Shown here one piece after another: positions 12,439 to 25,300 of a stretch of DNA of 64,000 nt. Numbering within the stretch: position 1 is the stretch's first letter; each line of letters starts with the position of its first letter. The notes beneath the pieces are model-generated. The model was given only the letters and a program-made list of their open reading frames with translations. It made no database searches and had not been told where the DNA came from. The position numbers and the translations under genes were made by a program. Origin of the DNA: Rhinolophus ferrumequinum (lineage: Eukaryota > Chordata > Mammalia > Chiroptera > Rhinolophidae); NCBI RefSeq assembly GCF_004115265.2, contig NC_046292.1, positions 10,310,001-10,374,000 of the forward strand. Direction: 5' to 3'.

Positions 12439-14159
12439 AAACAGGCTTAAAACTCAAGCCTGTCAGGTGTTAAATTTGGACAGTGACCTGCCTGGGGTTT
12501 AACAGAAGCAGAAAACACGCTCAGCTTTTTCTTTTTCTTTTTTTTTCCAGCCCAGTTGGACATGTGCAACTAATTTGAAAGACGATCTTGGTTTTCAAGT
12601 AAAAGCCTCTGAGATAATCACAGAGAGGGAGCTCTACAAATAGATGCCTTGGTTTCTAATGACCTGCAAATGGGTCTACCTGCTGCTGTTGTCCCCATCA
12701 CGCCCTTTTCCTCCTGCCCAGCTCAGTGGTCCCATAAGCACCTGCCTGACACAGCTCCTTCCTCTTCCCACAGCTTTCAGACTTGGCAGGAGGTGAGAAA
12801 GCCTCTGAGACCAACAGGGCTGTGACCCCGTCCCTGCTCACTCCTCCATTCACTCCAAAGGAGGACTCGGGCTGTCCCTAATTCTTGACCTCTGTGCATC
12901 TTTGTCAATCCATCAAGGGTTTCCTGGTGACCACAGAGCTTCACGATGATTAATTAGCAAGCTGGTATTTATAAAGTGCAAAGTGAGTGCTCCACTTTGA
13001 GCCAACTTTATCTCTGAGGGCCTCCCTAATCCCTTCTTGTTCTCCCAGCATCTCAGGCTGGAGGGACCACCCCGTTCTGTCAGGCTCTGGAATGCACCTC
13101 CATAGTCACCCCATCTGCCCCCTCACCCAAGAGCTCTTCCTAACCCCTCCCCGTTCCCCCCTCCCCTTCTTCAACATGCTGTTGTTTTTCTTAATACGAC
13201 TTTACCCCTCCCCAAAAGACAGTTACACAAGTAGATGTGGGAGGAGGAACAGAAACATAGTCAGTGATGACTAAGTCTGCCTAGCTCCCTTGCCGCTGGA
13301 ATACTGTCAGAATTGGCTCTCTCTCTCTCCCCAAAATCCTTTGCCGAGGGTGTGATTTTTCCTGACGATCATTCTTTCCACATGACCAAATGCTATAATG
13401 CGTAACCAGTCCAGCTCGTTTCTTTCTGCCTGAATCCATGCTTAGGGCACAGCACTCAGGGTCATGCAAAAGTGATTTCTGCTAATGAACAGGCAGCGGA
13501 CAGTGCCTGGGAGTTTCACAGTCTAATCAACACTCAGCAGTTATCCCCGCTTTTCCTTTCTTCACCAGTTCTTTGATTTCCGAAGCAGTGCTTTTCCTGA
13601 AGTCCAGTGGCCTCAGAAGGAAAAAGTCTGAATAAAATGCAGCCCCTGGCATGATCTCTGGCTTTAGAGATCAACAGTTGTTTTATAGGAGGCCCAGCCC
13701 AAGGCCTGCACGTAGGGCAGAGCTCCTGACAACTTGAGCTGTCATTCTGTAGCCAGAGCCTCAGGGCTCTAAAAGCCTGAGAACCCGTGAGATCAGCCCA
13801 AGAGGTGTTAAAAAGGCTCGCCCTTCCGGGAAGCATTTCCTGAGCCATTGCCTTGAGTATAATAGCAAGGTCTGGGCATTCCACCCCCCTTTTACAAGAT
13901 GCAATGGGTAATGAACAGGAATCCCCCTACCCGTGCGTCATGGAGCCTGCCCTGCCTCTCCAGGGTGGTGTCCACACAAGCCACGTGGGTAATGGACCAG
14001 GGCGTTTCATACATACAGCTCGTGGGCATAACTCAAACCAAACCCCAGGTTTTTCACGTATATGTAAGTTGTCTTTTAAGAAGGCAAACCTTCATATAAT
14101 CTCTTCCCTGGTAACAGTTTGCTCCCACATCAAGCAGATGCAAAACATTTCATAATAAA

Positions 14160-14720
14160 GGCAGCCCTATTTCATGAGGCCCATTATTTTCATGGGTTAA
14201 AGCAAGTTAAGGTTCACCAGATTGGTCTTTTAGCTGCTTTGTGAGAAAAACTAAGATTTGGACAAACGCAAACTGCTGCAGACAGAATTTTTAAAGTTTC
14301 AATCTGCAGCACATCCCTAGTCTTTTGCATTCAATAAAAAAAACAAACTTTTGTGGCTCTGTTGGGTCCTTCAAAGCCACAGGTGAGAGATACAGAAACC
14401 TGCCTTTTGCAAGTAGCTGGGCCAAACTGTCCCTGACCGACAAAAACTTAATTCCAAGCTTTAAAAGAACAATATCATGTCATTTAAGCTGGACATTTTT
14501 ATTGGACTCAGAAAACAATCTCAAAAATAAGAATGCAAATTTCATATTTTCTGAGCTCTGAAGTGTTTTTCTCAATTTTGTTCCTTTTAAAATGCCTTTC
14601 AAATTATTTCAGCAATAATGTGTAAACTATGGCAAATTGACAAGTATCAGTCGAGAGTCTGTTCTGTGCAAATCACTTTGGAAGCTGCTGGCTTTAGCTT
14701 CACAGTGCTCTGTGCCTCCA
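14160..14720. other. Repeat-free AT-rich block upstream of EFHD2
   Basis: This 560-bp stretch, 1.2-1.7 kb before the EFHD2 start codon, shows no recognisable repeat while its surroundings do. It includes a 9-bp inverted repeat (TGCTGCAGA at 14274-14282, TCTGCAGCA at 14303-14311). It could be a conserved non-coding element, but conservation cannot be seen from one sequence. Confidence 0.25.
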
Positions 14721-14815
14721 TCTTTTCTCTTCATTTGACATGCGGGTCCGCATAGGGGTCTTCAGTGTCATCCTAACATTTTAAAGAATAAGCACAAAGC
14801 AGCCCTCCTAGACTA

Positions 14816-14940
14816 GTGATTCTCAAACTTCAGTGAGCAGAACTCCCCTGAGTGCTGTTAAAATGCAGAGTTCTGAGCCCTACCCCACAGATCAGTTTTG
14901 TCTGTCTGGACTGGAGCCTGGGACTCTGAATTATTACCCA
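14816..14940 (+). mobile_element. MER5-like hAT fragment
   Basis: 'agtgattctcaaacttcagt' opens the stretch, followed by 'gttaaaatgcagagttctga' and 'gccctaccccacagatcag'. This resembles the short MER5 family of hAT-derived elements, diverged. Confidence 0.5.
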
Positions 14941-15639
14941 GCGTCGCCCCCACCCTCACCCCCGACTGGGTTCTGATACTGGGGGTCCACAGCTTTGCAG
15001 TTTGAAGGTGATAGGCCAGACTGCTGAGAGAAACCCCGTCCCATGAGCCTTTGGCAAGGACATGTCTCCTCCGCGGCCCTCCTCGACATGGCATCATCCT
15101 GGTCTCCCTGCCGGTTTTTCTAAAGCAGAGTCACAAGCGACAGCCAGCTGTGGCCCAGCAGCTATTCTGCAAAGTCATCCATGTGATCTGCTGGGCCGGG
15201 GGGAAAGGGCCAGCCCCTGCCCCCTTTTACTCTCCCCCAGTCCTGGAACCCCTCCAAGCCCCATCTCCCTCGCAGCTGCTGGTCCATTCTTTTCCAAAAG
15301 ATGCAGCAGCTCCGCTGTGGTTGAATCTAAACCGGGGTTCCCGCTCACCGGGTCCCTCTCCTTCATACCCCTGCAGCCCTCATTGACAACACCAGTGTAT
15401 GACGAGTTGTCTCCATGGCAACCGACAGGGTGTCACGGACACAGGATTACGACTTCACAGCGTGGGGATTCCAGAGGAGTTGGGGGCTGCACCCCCTGAG
15501 CCTCTGATCCACACTCAAACTACAGGGGAGAAACCCCTCTCCTTTCCCGCCTGCGTCCGGGACCCCCAACCCCACCTCTCCCGCTCAGCTGGCGCTGTGA
15601 GGACGGAGACAAGCGATGGATTTTTACAAAGACCCCCTG

Positions 15640-16310
15640 GGGGATGGCGGCGGGCTGGGCGCACCCAGGCACACTTGAACGCCGGCGATCAAGACTGAGC
15701 CCGCGCCTGCTGCGCAGGGCCGGGAGCGGGGGCGGGGAGCAGGCGGTCCCCGAGGGGCCTAAGTCCCACCTTCGGGGGCGGAGCCTAGCGCGGGGAGTGT
15801 CAGGAAGAGGAAGAGCGCGGCCAGAGGCCGTGCGGGCGCGCGGAGAGCAGGGGCCGGGCCGAGGAGAGCGCCGCGCGGGCCACCATGGCCACGGACGAGC
15901 TGGCCAGCAAGCTGAGCCGGCGGCTGCAGATGGAGGGGGACGGCGAGGGCGGCGGCGAGTTCCCGGAGCAGCCCGGCCTGAACGGGGCGGCGGCGGCTGC
16001 GACTGGGGCGCCGGACGAGGCGGCGGAGGCGCTGGGCAGCGCGGACGGCGAGCTGAGCGCCAAGCTGCTGCGGCGCGCAGACCTCAACCAGGGCATCGGC
16101 GAGCCCCAGTCGCCCAGCCGCCGCATCTTCAACCCCTACACCGAGTTCAAGGAGTTCTCCAGGAAGCAGATCAAGGACATGGAGAAGATGTTCAAGCAGT
16201 GAGTGCCCGCCCGACCCGGCCCCCCCACCTACCCCGCCAGCCGGCCTCGGCCCCCAAACCCCGACCCCGCGCCGCCCCGCGTCCCCTGCTGCCAGCCGCG
16301 CTCCCCGAAC
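15640..16310. promoter_or_regulatory. EFHD2: CpG island and promoter region of EFHD2
   Basis: GC-rich DNA with dense CG dinucleotides begins abruptly near 15640, spans the inferred 5'UTR and all of coding exon 1, and fades into intron 1. No TATA box is seen before the start codon, which fits a dispersed CpG-island promoter for a broadly expressed gene. The transcription start cannot be fixed; it probably lies around 15700-15830. Confidence 0.8.
15885..16198 (+). CDS. EFHD2: EFHD2 coding exon 1
   Basis: Encodes residues 1-104 and two bases of Gln105. The donor is at 16199 (CA|GTGAGT), splitting the Gln codon; reading on would hit a stop at once. It carries the low-complexity Ala/Gly-rich N-terminus and the helix entering the first EF hand (KQIKDMEKMFKQ). 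Confidence 0.96.
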
Positions 16311-19300
16311 CCCGACACACCAGGGGTGTGAACCCCGCGGCCCCTTCCAGATAATCACGAGGCTCCGGAGCCATCCACCCCACCACGCGTATGGCTCTGG
16401 GTACCCGGGACCCCTGGCACGCTACCCCTCCGCTGGGTGACGCCGCCCCCAGTGCACTATACCCGCGCACACGGAGTGGGGGCCCCGCAGCTCCTTCTAG
16501 ATAATCACGAGTCCCCGCGAGCCCCCATTACCACCACACACATGGGTCTGAGAACTCTGGGTCGCTGGCCTAGGTCCCTGCCCTGTTAGTGACGCTTCCC
16601 CCACCACCCCACACCCGCGCACACCGAGATCGAAGACCCCGTGGCCTCCCTTTCGCCCCCAACAAGCTACTCAATTCCCCACCCCCACCTCAGCACACGC
16701 TGGTCACAAACACCCACCCCCCAGCGCCTCAACAAAGGTGACCAGTCCCTGTTCCCCAGGCCACACACATTCTTTTCCCTGGGGTACCTTCATTTTCTTT
16801 GCTTCTCTCAGATCCCCCTCAACATAGGTTCTGGGCAGAGACCCTCTCCTCCTCTACCCCTGCAGTTATTCAGCATCTGCCAGCCAACTACAGTCAAAGA
16901 CCCTTCGTCCCCTCCCACCTCTACCCCCATCCAGTTAGCCAGGACCCTAGTCCTTGACCCTCAGTCTCCCTGGGGAGGGACCCCTCAGTCCCTGCTCCCC
17001 ACTTTGCAGGTATCACAACCTTTCTCCTCTTGCCCTACCACTCCCCTGCCTCCAGCAGCTCCCTAGTCACTATGCTCCTGCTTTCTGTCAAACTGCCCCG
17101 TCTCGCCTCAGCCCCTCACCTGAGCCCCTCTTTTCATACGCAGGGTTCCCAAAGTCCCCCCCTTTCTATTTGATTTCCCAGTCGCCCTTTACTCCATATA
17201 ATTCCACATGCTGTGCCCTCAGCAGGTTGGACAGCCCCCCCCCAAGCCCATGGGATCACCCCTACCCCCAAAATACACCCTAATATCTCTGTAGAGGGAC
17301 TAGGGAGAAAGGGCTCCAGGTCCTCTCTGGTCCATTCCTGGGTTGACCCAATTGGGATTGAGATGGTCAGCCACACTCCCCTCCAGCCCTGTTTGCAGGT
17401 GGGAGGGGGTTTGAGGAGGAGGGGTGATAAAGGCACCCAACCCCCTTCCTTTTGGTACCCTTCCCCACTTCCTGTCACCAATCGCCCTGTCCCTAGCTTC
17501 TGGAGGGGACAATACCCCCAGGGTACTGGTCTGGAGTGGGTCCTGGAGGAGGTGGAACCATCCTGAGGCAGATTCTAGGATGGAGGAGTCAGGAGGTCTC
17601 TGCCTTGAGACCGGCAGTCCAAGGCCATGGGAAAGGCGCTGGACCCACCTTGCCCCAGGCAGGAGGCGGGGCAGGCTGGGGCTGTAAGCCTCCAAGCTGG
17701 CCGGCAGCTGACTGCCCAGAGAGCAAGCCGGAAAGCGGTTGTTTTGCAACCTCACAGCTTGAGAAAGTCTCTTCCCACTTCTTACACTTGCTGCAGCTGC
17801 TGCTTCTGCATTTGGCACGACCACGCAGGGGAAGAGGTTTCTGGTTCCCAGACCTGAATGATTGGGCGCCCCATATTTTTCAAGGGGAAAAACAGTCCTT
17901 GACTCCCCGCTGAGCCTCTCGTGCAAGTCCCACAGCCCTGGGGAGCCTGCCTCTTTGACTCCAGAGTCCTGGTTGAGAGTTCTAAAGTTTCTTCCCAGCC
18001 AAAGTCTGGCGTGATTAGGAGAGCAGGATTCCCAAGGAGGAAATTTCCAAGATTCTAGCAGGAATAGATTGCAAATTCCTTGAGCCCAGGGTGGGTGTAA
18101 CTTCACTCTAGAACCTCCTTGTAGAGCCTGCCCTACCCTGGGGAGTGCAAGCAAAATTATTCGAAGGCAGCCAAGATCCCTGTATCAGGAGACCCAAAGC
18201 GCTAAGGAGCTCACAGTTCCTGCCAGTAACACCATGAAAGAACTGTCATCATTCCCATGGTACAGTTGGGGAATCTGGGCACAGAGAAGCTAAGTAACTT
18301 GCCAAGACCACACAGCTACAAAATGATGGAATCAGGATCTGAACCCGGGTCTATGACTCCAAAACCTTTGTTCTTCCCTTCCGGGTCTCCTGTCACCAGT
18401 ATCTGCTGCCATGTGGGAAAACACACTCCTCCAACACCCCCTTCCATGTTCATGGGTGATTTTCCACCTCATGGACCCACCGCCAGCCAGCGTCTTTCCC
18501 CCAGAGCCCTCCTTCTCTGGGGCTTCCACAGCATCCCTACCCTCTGCCCCCCCAAAAAAAGATGGAGCTGTTTGGAAGAGCCCAGACACCCCAAAGAGCA
18601 GGGACTTGGGAGGGTGTAATGAGACTGCAAAGGGCTTGGAACTAGGGGAGTGCATTTGCAGAACAAGCTCCCGTTTTCCAGTCTGTTTTTGGTGTTAGTG
18701 TGACGAGGAATAGTTTGACAAAGATTCAGGGAGCTGAAGCCCTGCAAGCCACCTCTTGGCACCACTACTGCTTGCTGGAGCTTTGGGAGGGGTGAGGGGG
18801 CAGGAAGGGGCCAAGGAGCTGGACTTCTAGGGAAGGAAGTGCTGCCCGCTGGGGGCCCTGGTGAAAATGGAAAGCTGCAGATTTTGTATTCAAGGAAACA
18901 AGGCTTCACTGTGCCAGCCGAGCCCAGCCCCACCGAGTCCGGCTGTGAACAGCCAACAGACAGGCTCTCATGAAAGACAAAACCCCTCTTCTGCTTCTGC
19001 TGTCTGAGTAAGCCTGCAGCCTTCTGGGTCCAAGCAGGGCCACCACCAGAGCTCTGCTGAGAGACTTCCACCCTGGTGTCCAGCTCCCAAGACAGGGAGG
19101 AGGGAGCCTGGCCCTCCTGGGCAGCTGTCCACCAGAGCCAAGTGCAGGAGACAGAAGGGCAGAGGGAGCTAAGAGTCGGCCTTTCCTTGAAGGCCAGCAG
19201 CTGGGAAGCCTGGCCTTTTATCCTGGCTCTGCCTGTGCCCCAACCCCGGGCCCCAGGCTTCACATCTGTAAAAGGAGCAGGCTCTATCTGATGGTTGCCA

Positions 19301-22300
19301 AAGGTGATTCAGCAACGACCTTATTTCTGACGGGTCCTGGACTCTTCTGGATGGCAGAACTGCCTTCCACCGCCTTCCTGTCCATCCATGCAGTGTTCAT
19401 CAGCAGATACTTCCTGAGGATGGAGATGGAGGGAGAGTAGAAGAGATGGAGGGAAGATAGGCTCTCCGCCATCGCTGACCTCACACTACAGCTGTGCAGG
19501 TTCCAGCAGGGAGAGACCTCAAGGGCTGACTCCAGCCCTTCTCCTCACTTTACAGAAGAAGAAACTGAGACCCAGAAAGGTGGTGTGACTTGCTTGGGGT
19601 CACAGGGAGGTTTTCAGTGGCTGGACCAGAGCATCCTTCTCTGTACAGTGGGGATAGTGGTCCCCGTTTCTGGAGGTGAAGCTCAGAGGAGGGGACACAT
19701 GTAGAGCTCTGGTGCAGTGCCGGGCACGTGGAGATAGTGGAGCCAGGACTGTCCTCCTTCCCAATGCGGCCTCAGGCTGCACCCACCACCTCTAATCCCA
19801 CCCTCTCCCACTTCTCTCTGCCCATCATCCAGGGCTGTCTGTGGAACCCTCCAAGCAAGGGGGCAATGATAGGGCCCCAGAGAGCCTCGAGGGGGCCCAC
19901 TTCTGAGCTGGCAACAGCCTGCCTGTGCTCTGCGGGGTTTCGTAAGCTGAGACCTGCTGGAGAGGTAGACAGTCGTGTAATTCTGAACCTGCCGTGGAAT
20001 CTGAGGAAGACGCCCTAGTTCCCTGCCTTGCCAGCCTCGTCCCCAGCCACCTCATCTCATGACCCCTTGCGTCAGAGAGACAGGTTTCCCTCTCCTCCTG
20101 GAAGCTTCTTCCTTCCCACCCTGCCCTCTCCTCCCCTCCTCTCCACCTGCGCAGAGACCCTGGCCCTTCACAGCACCGCCCCTCAGCGTCCTTCCTGGAA
20201 GCCAGTGTGGTGTAGTGGTTAGGGGTGGGGCGTTTGGACTCTGCGGCCCTGGGTTTGGATCCCAGCGTGGGCCCTGGGGCGAGGCACTTAAACCTTTCTG
20301 AGCCTCAGGTCCTCACCCTAGAACAGGGAGGATGATAGCACCCACATCACATGGTCGTTATGAAGTGCGTAACCCAATGCTTGGCACAAAGTAAGCACTT
20401 CTTAAGTTCCTGTCACCATCATCCCCAGCCCTGGCGCTGGTTGGGCTGGCACCAAGGCAGCTCCACAAAAGCCACTGGCTGCCTTCACTTACCTCCCACG
20501 GAGCTGCTGGACTGGGAGCAACCCTCTCGCTTTGGTCCAGAGTGACAGGAACCCAGCATGACAACCCTTTTCTCCTGCCCAACAAACACTCTGATTGACA
20601 GCTACATATGGCTTTGATAAAATAACAAAAATGGAGAAAGGAATTCATTATCACTTAATTACGTGGAAGGCAGGTGGCAGAAAAAAAGCGAAGAGCAAAC
20701 AGCAGCTCTGGAGCAGTACAAAAAGGGGACCCTCGTGCCGGACCGCCCCTGTGCAGCTGGGAGACTCTGGGCGGGGTGCTCAGCTTCTCCGAGACTTAGC
20801 TCCCCCTGGGGCTGCAGAACCTTCCAGGTCAAGGGCTGAGGATGACGTCGTACAAGTCCTGGGCCTTTGTCGAGTTCCCCATCGTGTCTGATCTGTGCAC
20901 TGTTAAAAACATAGATGATGACTTTGAAAAACCCCCAGTCCGTTCCTTTGATCATTCATCCAACAGATACTTCATTAAGTTTCTGTTGTGTGCAAGTCCT
21001 AGAGACCTAGGCAAGAATAAAGTTCCCGCCATCAAGAAGCTTAAAGTCTCACCGCGAGCAGTGATGTGTAGGAACCTTTGCCGGGAGAGAGGACGGGCCC
21101 ACAGAGCTAGAGGTGGAGGGTTCCGTTTCCTTATTTCCACCATGAGGACTGAAAGGTCTCATAAGGAACGCTGTGATGATAGGTTCTCCACAGCCAGCCC
21201 CCTGCCCCTGCCCTCTCCCTGTTAAGTGGAGCCACCAGGTCCAGTTGCTCCCGAAGGAGCCTAAGTGTATTATTTCAGAAATTAAATTTAATCCTCACAC
21301 TTACATAGTGAGGTGGGTGCTGTCATTATCCCCATTTGCCAGATGCGCAAATGGAGGCTCAAGGAGGTTATAATAAGCAGCAGAGGCAAAATTAGAATGA
21401 GGTCTGTCTACAGGAAGTTCCAGAGGCCAGTGAGGGCTGTGTTTATGGTTGGGCGTCAGGGGACTCTGAGAGCCTCAGGGGAAGCCCTCAGGAGCCTGGC
21501 TTTCTGGGCAGAGAGGATTTGTGCTCTCCCTCTGCTCTGCCTCCTTCCCTTCTGATTCTGAGTCACCTTTGTTCTCCCTCCTCCAGGGATTTTTGGTTCT
21601 CCTTTGGTTTGTACCTTCCTGCCTGCCTTCTCTCCTCCCTGCCCTCTGGACCCAAGGCTCTGGGAGGCCAGGCCCTACTGCCTCAGGGAAGGTCAGAGGC
21701 CCTTTCTGCCTGGGGAGCCTCGCCCAGGCGGAGGAGGGAGTCACTGGCGACCTCAGCAGGGACAGTCCCCACACCTTCCAGCAGCTTAGTTCCCTCTGAC
21801 TGCCGAGCAGTCTTCTCCTTGGCTGACTTCTGCTTTTCAAGGACTGCAGAGAAGGGAGGCTTCCGTGCCAGAAAGGCACAGATAGCTGGGAGCCAGGCCC
21901 CAGATTCCAGAGCTGTGTGGAGATGCAACGCCAGCGCTTCCCAGCACTCTGAGGGGTGGGCCACTGTCAATCCGCTCCACCCTGGGCACTTTAGCTCTTG
22001 TTTAATCCTTGCTTTACATCCTTGTAATTTTATCATCACCCCACTTCACAGAAAAGAAGAGCTCTTGGGGAGCTTTACGTGACTTGTCCAAAGTCACACA
22101 GCTAGCAAGGAGCGGAGACAGGATTTGAACTTGGGTCTGTGTGACTCCGAGGCCCTTGCTCCCACGGGTCCCAAATAAAGCAGCATCAGCATCGCTCAGG
22201 AGCTGTTACAAGGGCAGACACTCGGGCTCCACCCCAGACCTACTAGATCAGAGTTTCTATTTGAAGAATATCACCAGGTGTGCCCATTGTGTATGAAGTG

Positions 22301-25300
22301 CTAGCCCCCCCACCCACAGCCATCTCCCCGCCGTTTGCCTAAGACTGACCTTCAGGTAGGACACATTACTTAGTCTGAGCTGTAGGAGGAAAGGTTACAT
22401 TAAATAATAAACACTGGGCTCTATGTGACGTTCAGTAAATGTTCTGTGCAGTCATTGTTACAATAATTATTAATACTAAGAGCAGGCAGGGGAGAGCTGG
22501 CGGGAAACCCACTGCTGACGCAGCAGGTGGAGAGGGTTGCCCCTTTCGGACTGGGGCTCAGCGCCAGGTGTTTGAACCCCAGTTTAGGATATCTCCGAGC
22601 CCTGACAGCACCCAGCAGATTGTCCTACGCACTCAGATACCCCTCGGCTGACACAGGGCAGCAGATTGAGTTTCAGATTCCGCAGATAGGACTAGAGGAA
22701 GTGGTGATCGGCGGGGCTTTCCCCACATGAGTCAGGCAGTTTGGGGGTGGGGGCGGGTAGGAACTGACGGGGCATCCACCTGCTTGGAAAGGCGGGCAGG
22801 GCCAAGCTGGCTGTAACAGCAAGGCCAGAATTTTTCTGTCTTCCAGGACTTTCCTGCCCCCCAGGGACCTGCCTTCCCATTTTGCAGGACAAAAAGTAGA
22901 GGCCACAGGGGCCTTCCCACACAGGTCTGTGAATGCTGAGACCAAAACCAGGTGGGCCTGAGGGCTCCTTGGTCTATAAACACCCTCTCCTGCTGTCTGT
23001 CCTCCTGGAGACCCCCATGGGCAGATGGGCCATCAGCAAAGGCCTGGGATGGGAATCAGCCCTGTTCTCCCAAACCAACTGTTGCCATCCTCCCCCTGTG
23101 CAGCGGCGGTGGTAACTCCTCGTCCTGCCATCAGATCGAACAGCACAACTGACAGGTGGGGAGAGTCGTGTGTGAGGAACAGCTTTCTACTAGCCAGTTC
23201 CATAACCAAAATGGCCCGGCTGAGGGAAGCAGTGAGCCTCCCGTCCTCAGTGGTATTCAAGACACCAAGCAGGATAACTGCATTTGGAACCTGACCCCCA
23301 TGAATGGCTCCACTATCCCTCCCAACCTGAGCTTCTCTGGACAGGGTCTGTAGGCTTCAGGACATAGCCTAGCAGTTAAACGTGTGTTTTTCATCGGGCC
23401 TGGGTTCAGATCCCAGCTGTGTCCTTGTCAACGGTGGCCTTGGCAGGGACAATTCCTCCCTGCGCCTCAGTCTCCTCATCTGTGGTATGGGGATAGTTAT
23501 GCCTGCTTCGCAGAGTTCTGGTGAGGAGCTGATGCAAAACGCTTGGCACAATGCCAGGCACATAGTAAGTGCTCAGCAGAGTAGCCACTAATGATAATGA
23601 AACGGGGACGAGCCCTGGGTGCAGACCCACGGCATCCATTCTGAACGCTGTAGGAGCCAGCCACCACCCACCCGCATGACTCCTGGTCAGAGCTGGAGCG
23701 CAGAGGAGGAGCAGCCAGCTGGTGGGACCAGTTCAGCCCAAAGGGCAAAGTCTGCCTGGGTGGTGGCCGGCTGCTCCACTTTCAAGGGTGGATGGGAGGG
23801 GATTTTGTCACCAGCATCCGGGGCGGCAGCTGCTGAGCCCTCCCTGTCGAGAACTATTCAGGGGGAGGCGGGTAGGAATGCGGGCACGGTGCCAGCTGCA
23901 GCCTCCTCCCTCCAGTGCGAGAGAAAGTGCTGAGCTCCCAGCCTGGGAGCTTTGTTGCCAGTCCTGCCGGATGGAATGGGCCCTCCCAGGCAGGCCCCAA
24001 GCCAGGCTATCTCAACCCAGCCTTCCCAAGCCCTGCAAGCTTAAGAATTTGGGTCCCTCCATGGGACAAGGAAGAAGAGGGAGGCAGGCAGGCAGGGAGG
24101 AAAGAGTTTGGAATCTTCTGGTCTGCCAACGGTGTGTCCTTGGGCTGGTTGCTGACCGCTCTGGGCAACATTTTCCCCCCATAACATGAAACTGACAGAC
24201 CAAGCGATCCAGATGGACCTTGTGTGCTGACTTCTCTTTCCCTGCGTCCTCTGAGCCTCCTGCAGCCTCACTTCCAGCTCGGCGAGAGGGCTGATGAACG
24301 AGAGGGTCTCCCCAGCCAGAGATATGCCTGTTTCCACCTGCTGGTAGCACAGTGACTGTCTCTTTGTCACTTCCCTCTCTGTCAGAGGAGGGACAGGAGA
24401 GTAATCTAGGGTCCTCTTTCCCTCTGCCCAGCGAGAGAGCGGAAGGCTCTGTCCTGCTGTCTTTCCATCTCCCGAAGTGGCAGGGTCTTTGAATCAGGCC
24501 TAATGGGGGGTGGGGGAGAGACCTTCGGAGGAGGGTGAGATGCTGGAGGGGCCTCTGGATCATCTTGTCCACCCCCTGCCTCCAGGCTAGTCTACAACAA
24601 GCATGTCCGCCCAGCCAGTCACCGTCAGGGATGGTACCCTGGGAAGAAGCCATTGTATTTTCTGTTTTCTTACTGTCAACATTACGTGTGAAGTACTTAA
24701 CATAGCACCTGGCACACACAAAGTTCTTAGTAGCCGCTGTTATTATAATGAAATTAGCAGGTTTAAGTACCTGCTATGTACTAGGCGTTTTATATCTGTA
24801 ATCTCATTTAATCTTTAATCCTAAAGGTAGATATTAACAATAATTTATTATTATTATTGTTAGCTTGTATTAATTAAGTGCTTACTGTAGGCTACAGTCT
24901 TTACTAAGAATTTACTTGGATTGGGATCTACTTTGACTCTTTCAATCTTTGTCTCAGTCCTGAGATGGGTCCTTAGGTCTCCATGGTTTAAATGGGAAAA
25001 TTGAGGTTTGTGGGAACCGGTGATTTTACCAGGGTAACCCAGCCAGCAGGTGGCAGATCAGGGGTTTGGACCCAGGTCAGTCAGCAGAGTTGATGAGAAC
25101 ACAAACCTTCAAGGTCATCCTCAATCAGGTTAACCTTGGCACCTGGCTGCTCCATGCCCCAGAGCTCACCCATCAGAGCCCAGGGTGCATGGTAGATGCC
25201 TGCTGCCCCAGGGGTCTCATGGGAACAGCCTTCTCCAGTGTCACCTCGTCTGGGGGCCCCAACTCCCACCCCGACACCTGGCCTCTCCATGACCTCTGTC

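Larger units (their letters stand above)
1..15639. other. Intergenic region upstream of EFHD2
   Basis: No coding exon could be supported here. Open frames are short, lack domains and splice context, and several lie in repeats. The recognisable content is interspersed repeats, listed separately. The unassigned stretches (roughly 1-550, 1560-2340, 4250-6500, 6700-7590, 8700-10700, 11230-14160 and 14940-15640) look like ordinary single-copy or very old repeat-derived DNA. In human, FHAD1 ends upstream of EFHD2 on the same strand, so its last exons could lie near the left edge, but I recognised none. Confidence 0.6.

Noticed and set aside
15644-16354. 236-aa + frame over EFHD2 exon 1, and a 199-aa minus-strand frame at 15759-16358
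   Set aside because: Both are Arg/Ala/Pro-rich shadows of the CpG island; neither has a domain, and exon 1 of EFHD2 is clearly read in another frame.
17300-19263. Two long minus-strand frames in EFHD2 intron 1 (284 aa at 17300-18154, 264 aa at 18469-19263)
   Set aside because: GC-rich, no recognisable domain, no splice or promoter context, and part of the second covers repeat-like sequence.
20203-20290. tRNA-like A and B boxes
   Set aside because: They belong to the tRNA-derived head of a MIR SINE; no cloverleaf with paired acceptor stem is present.
24012-24719. 235-aa minus-strand frame in EFHD2 intron 1
   Set aside because: Low-complexity composition and no family resemblance; likely chance.
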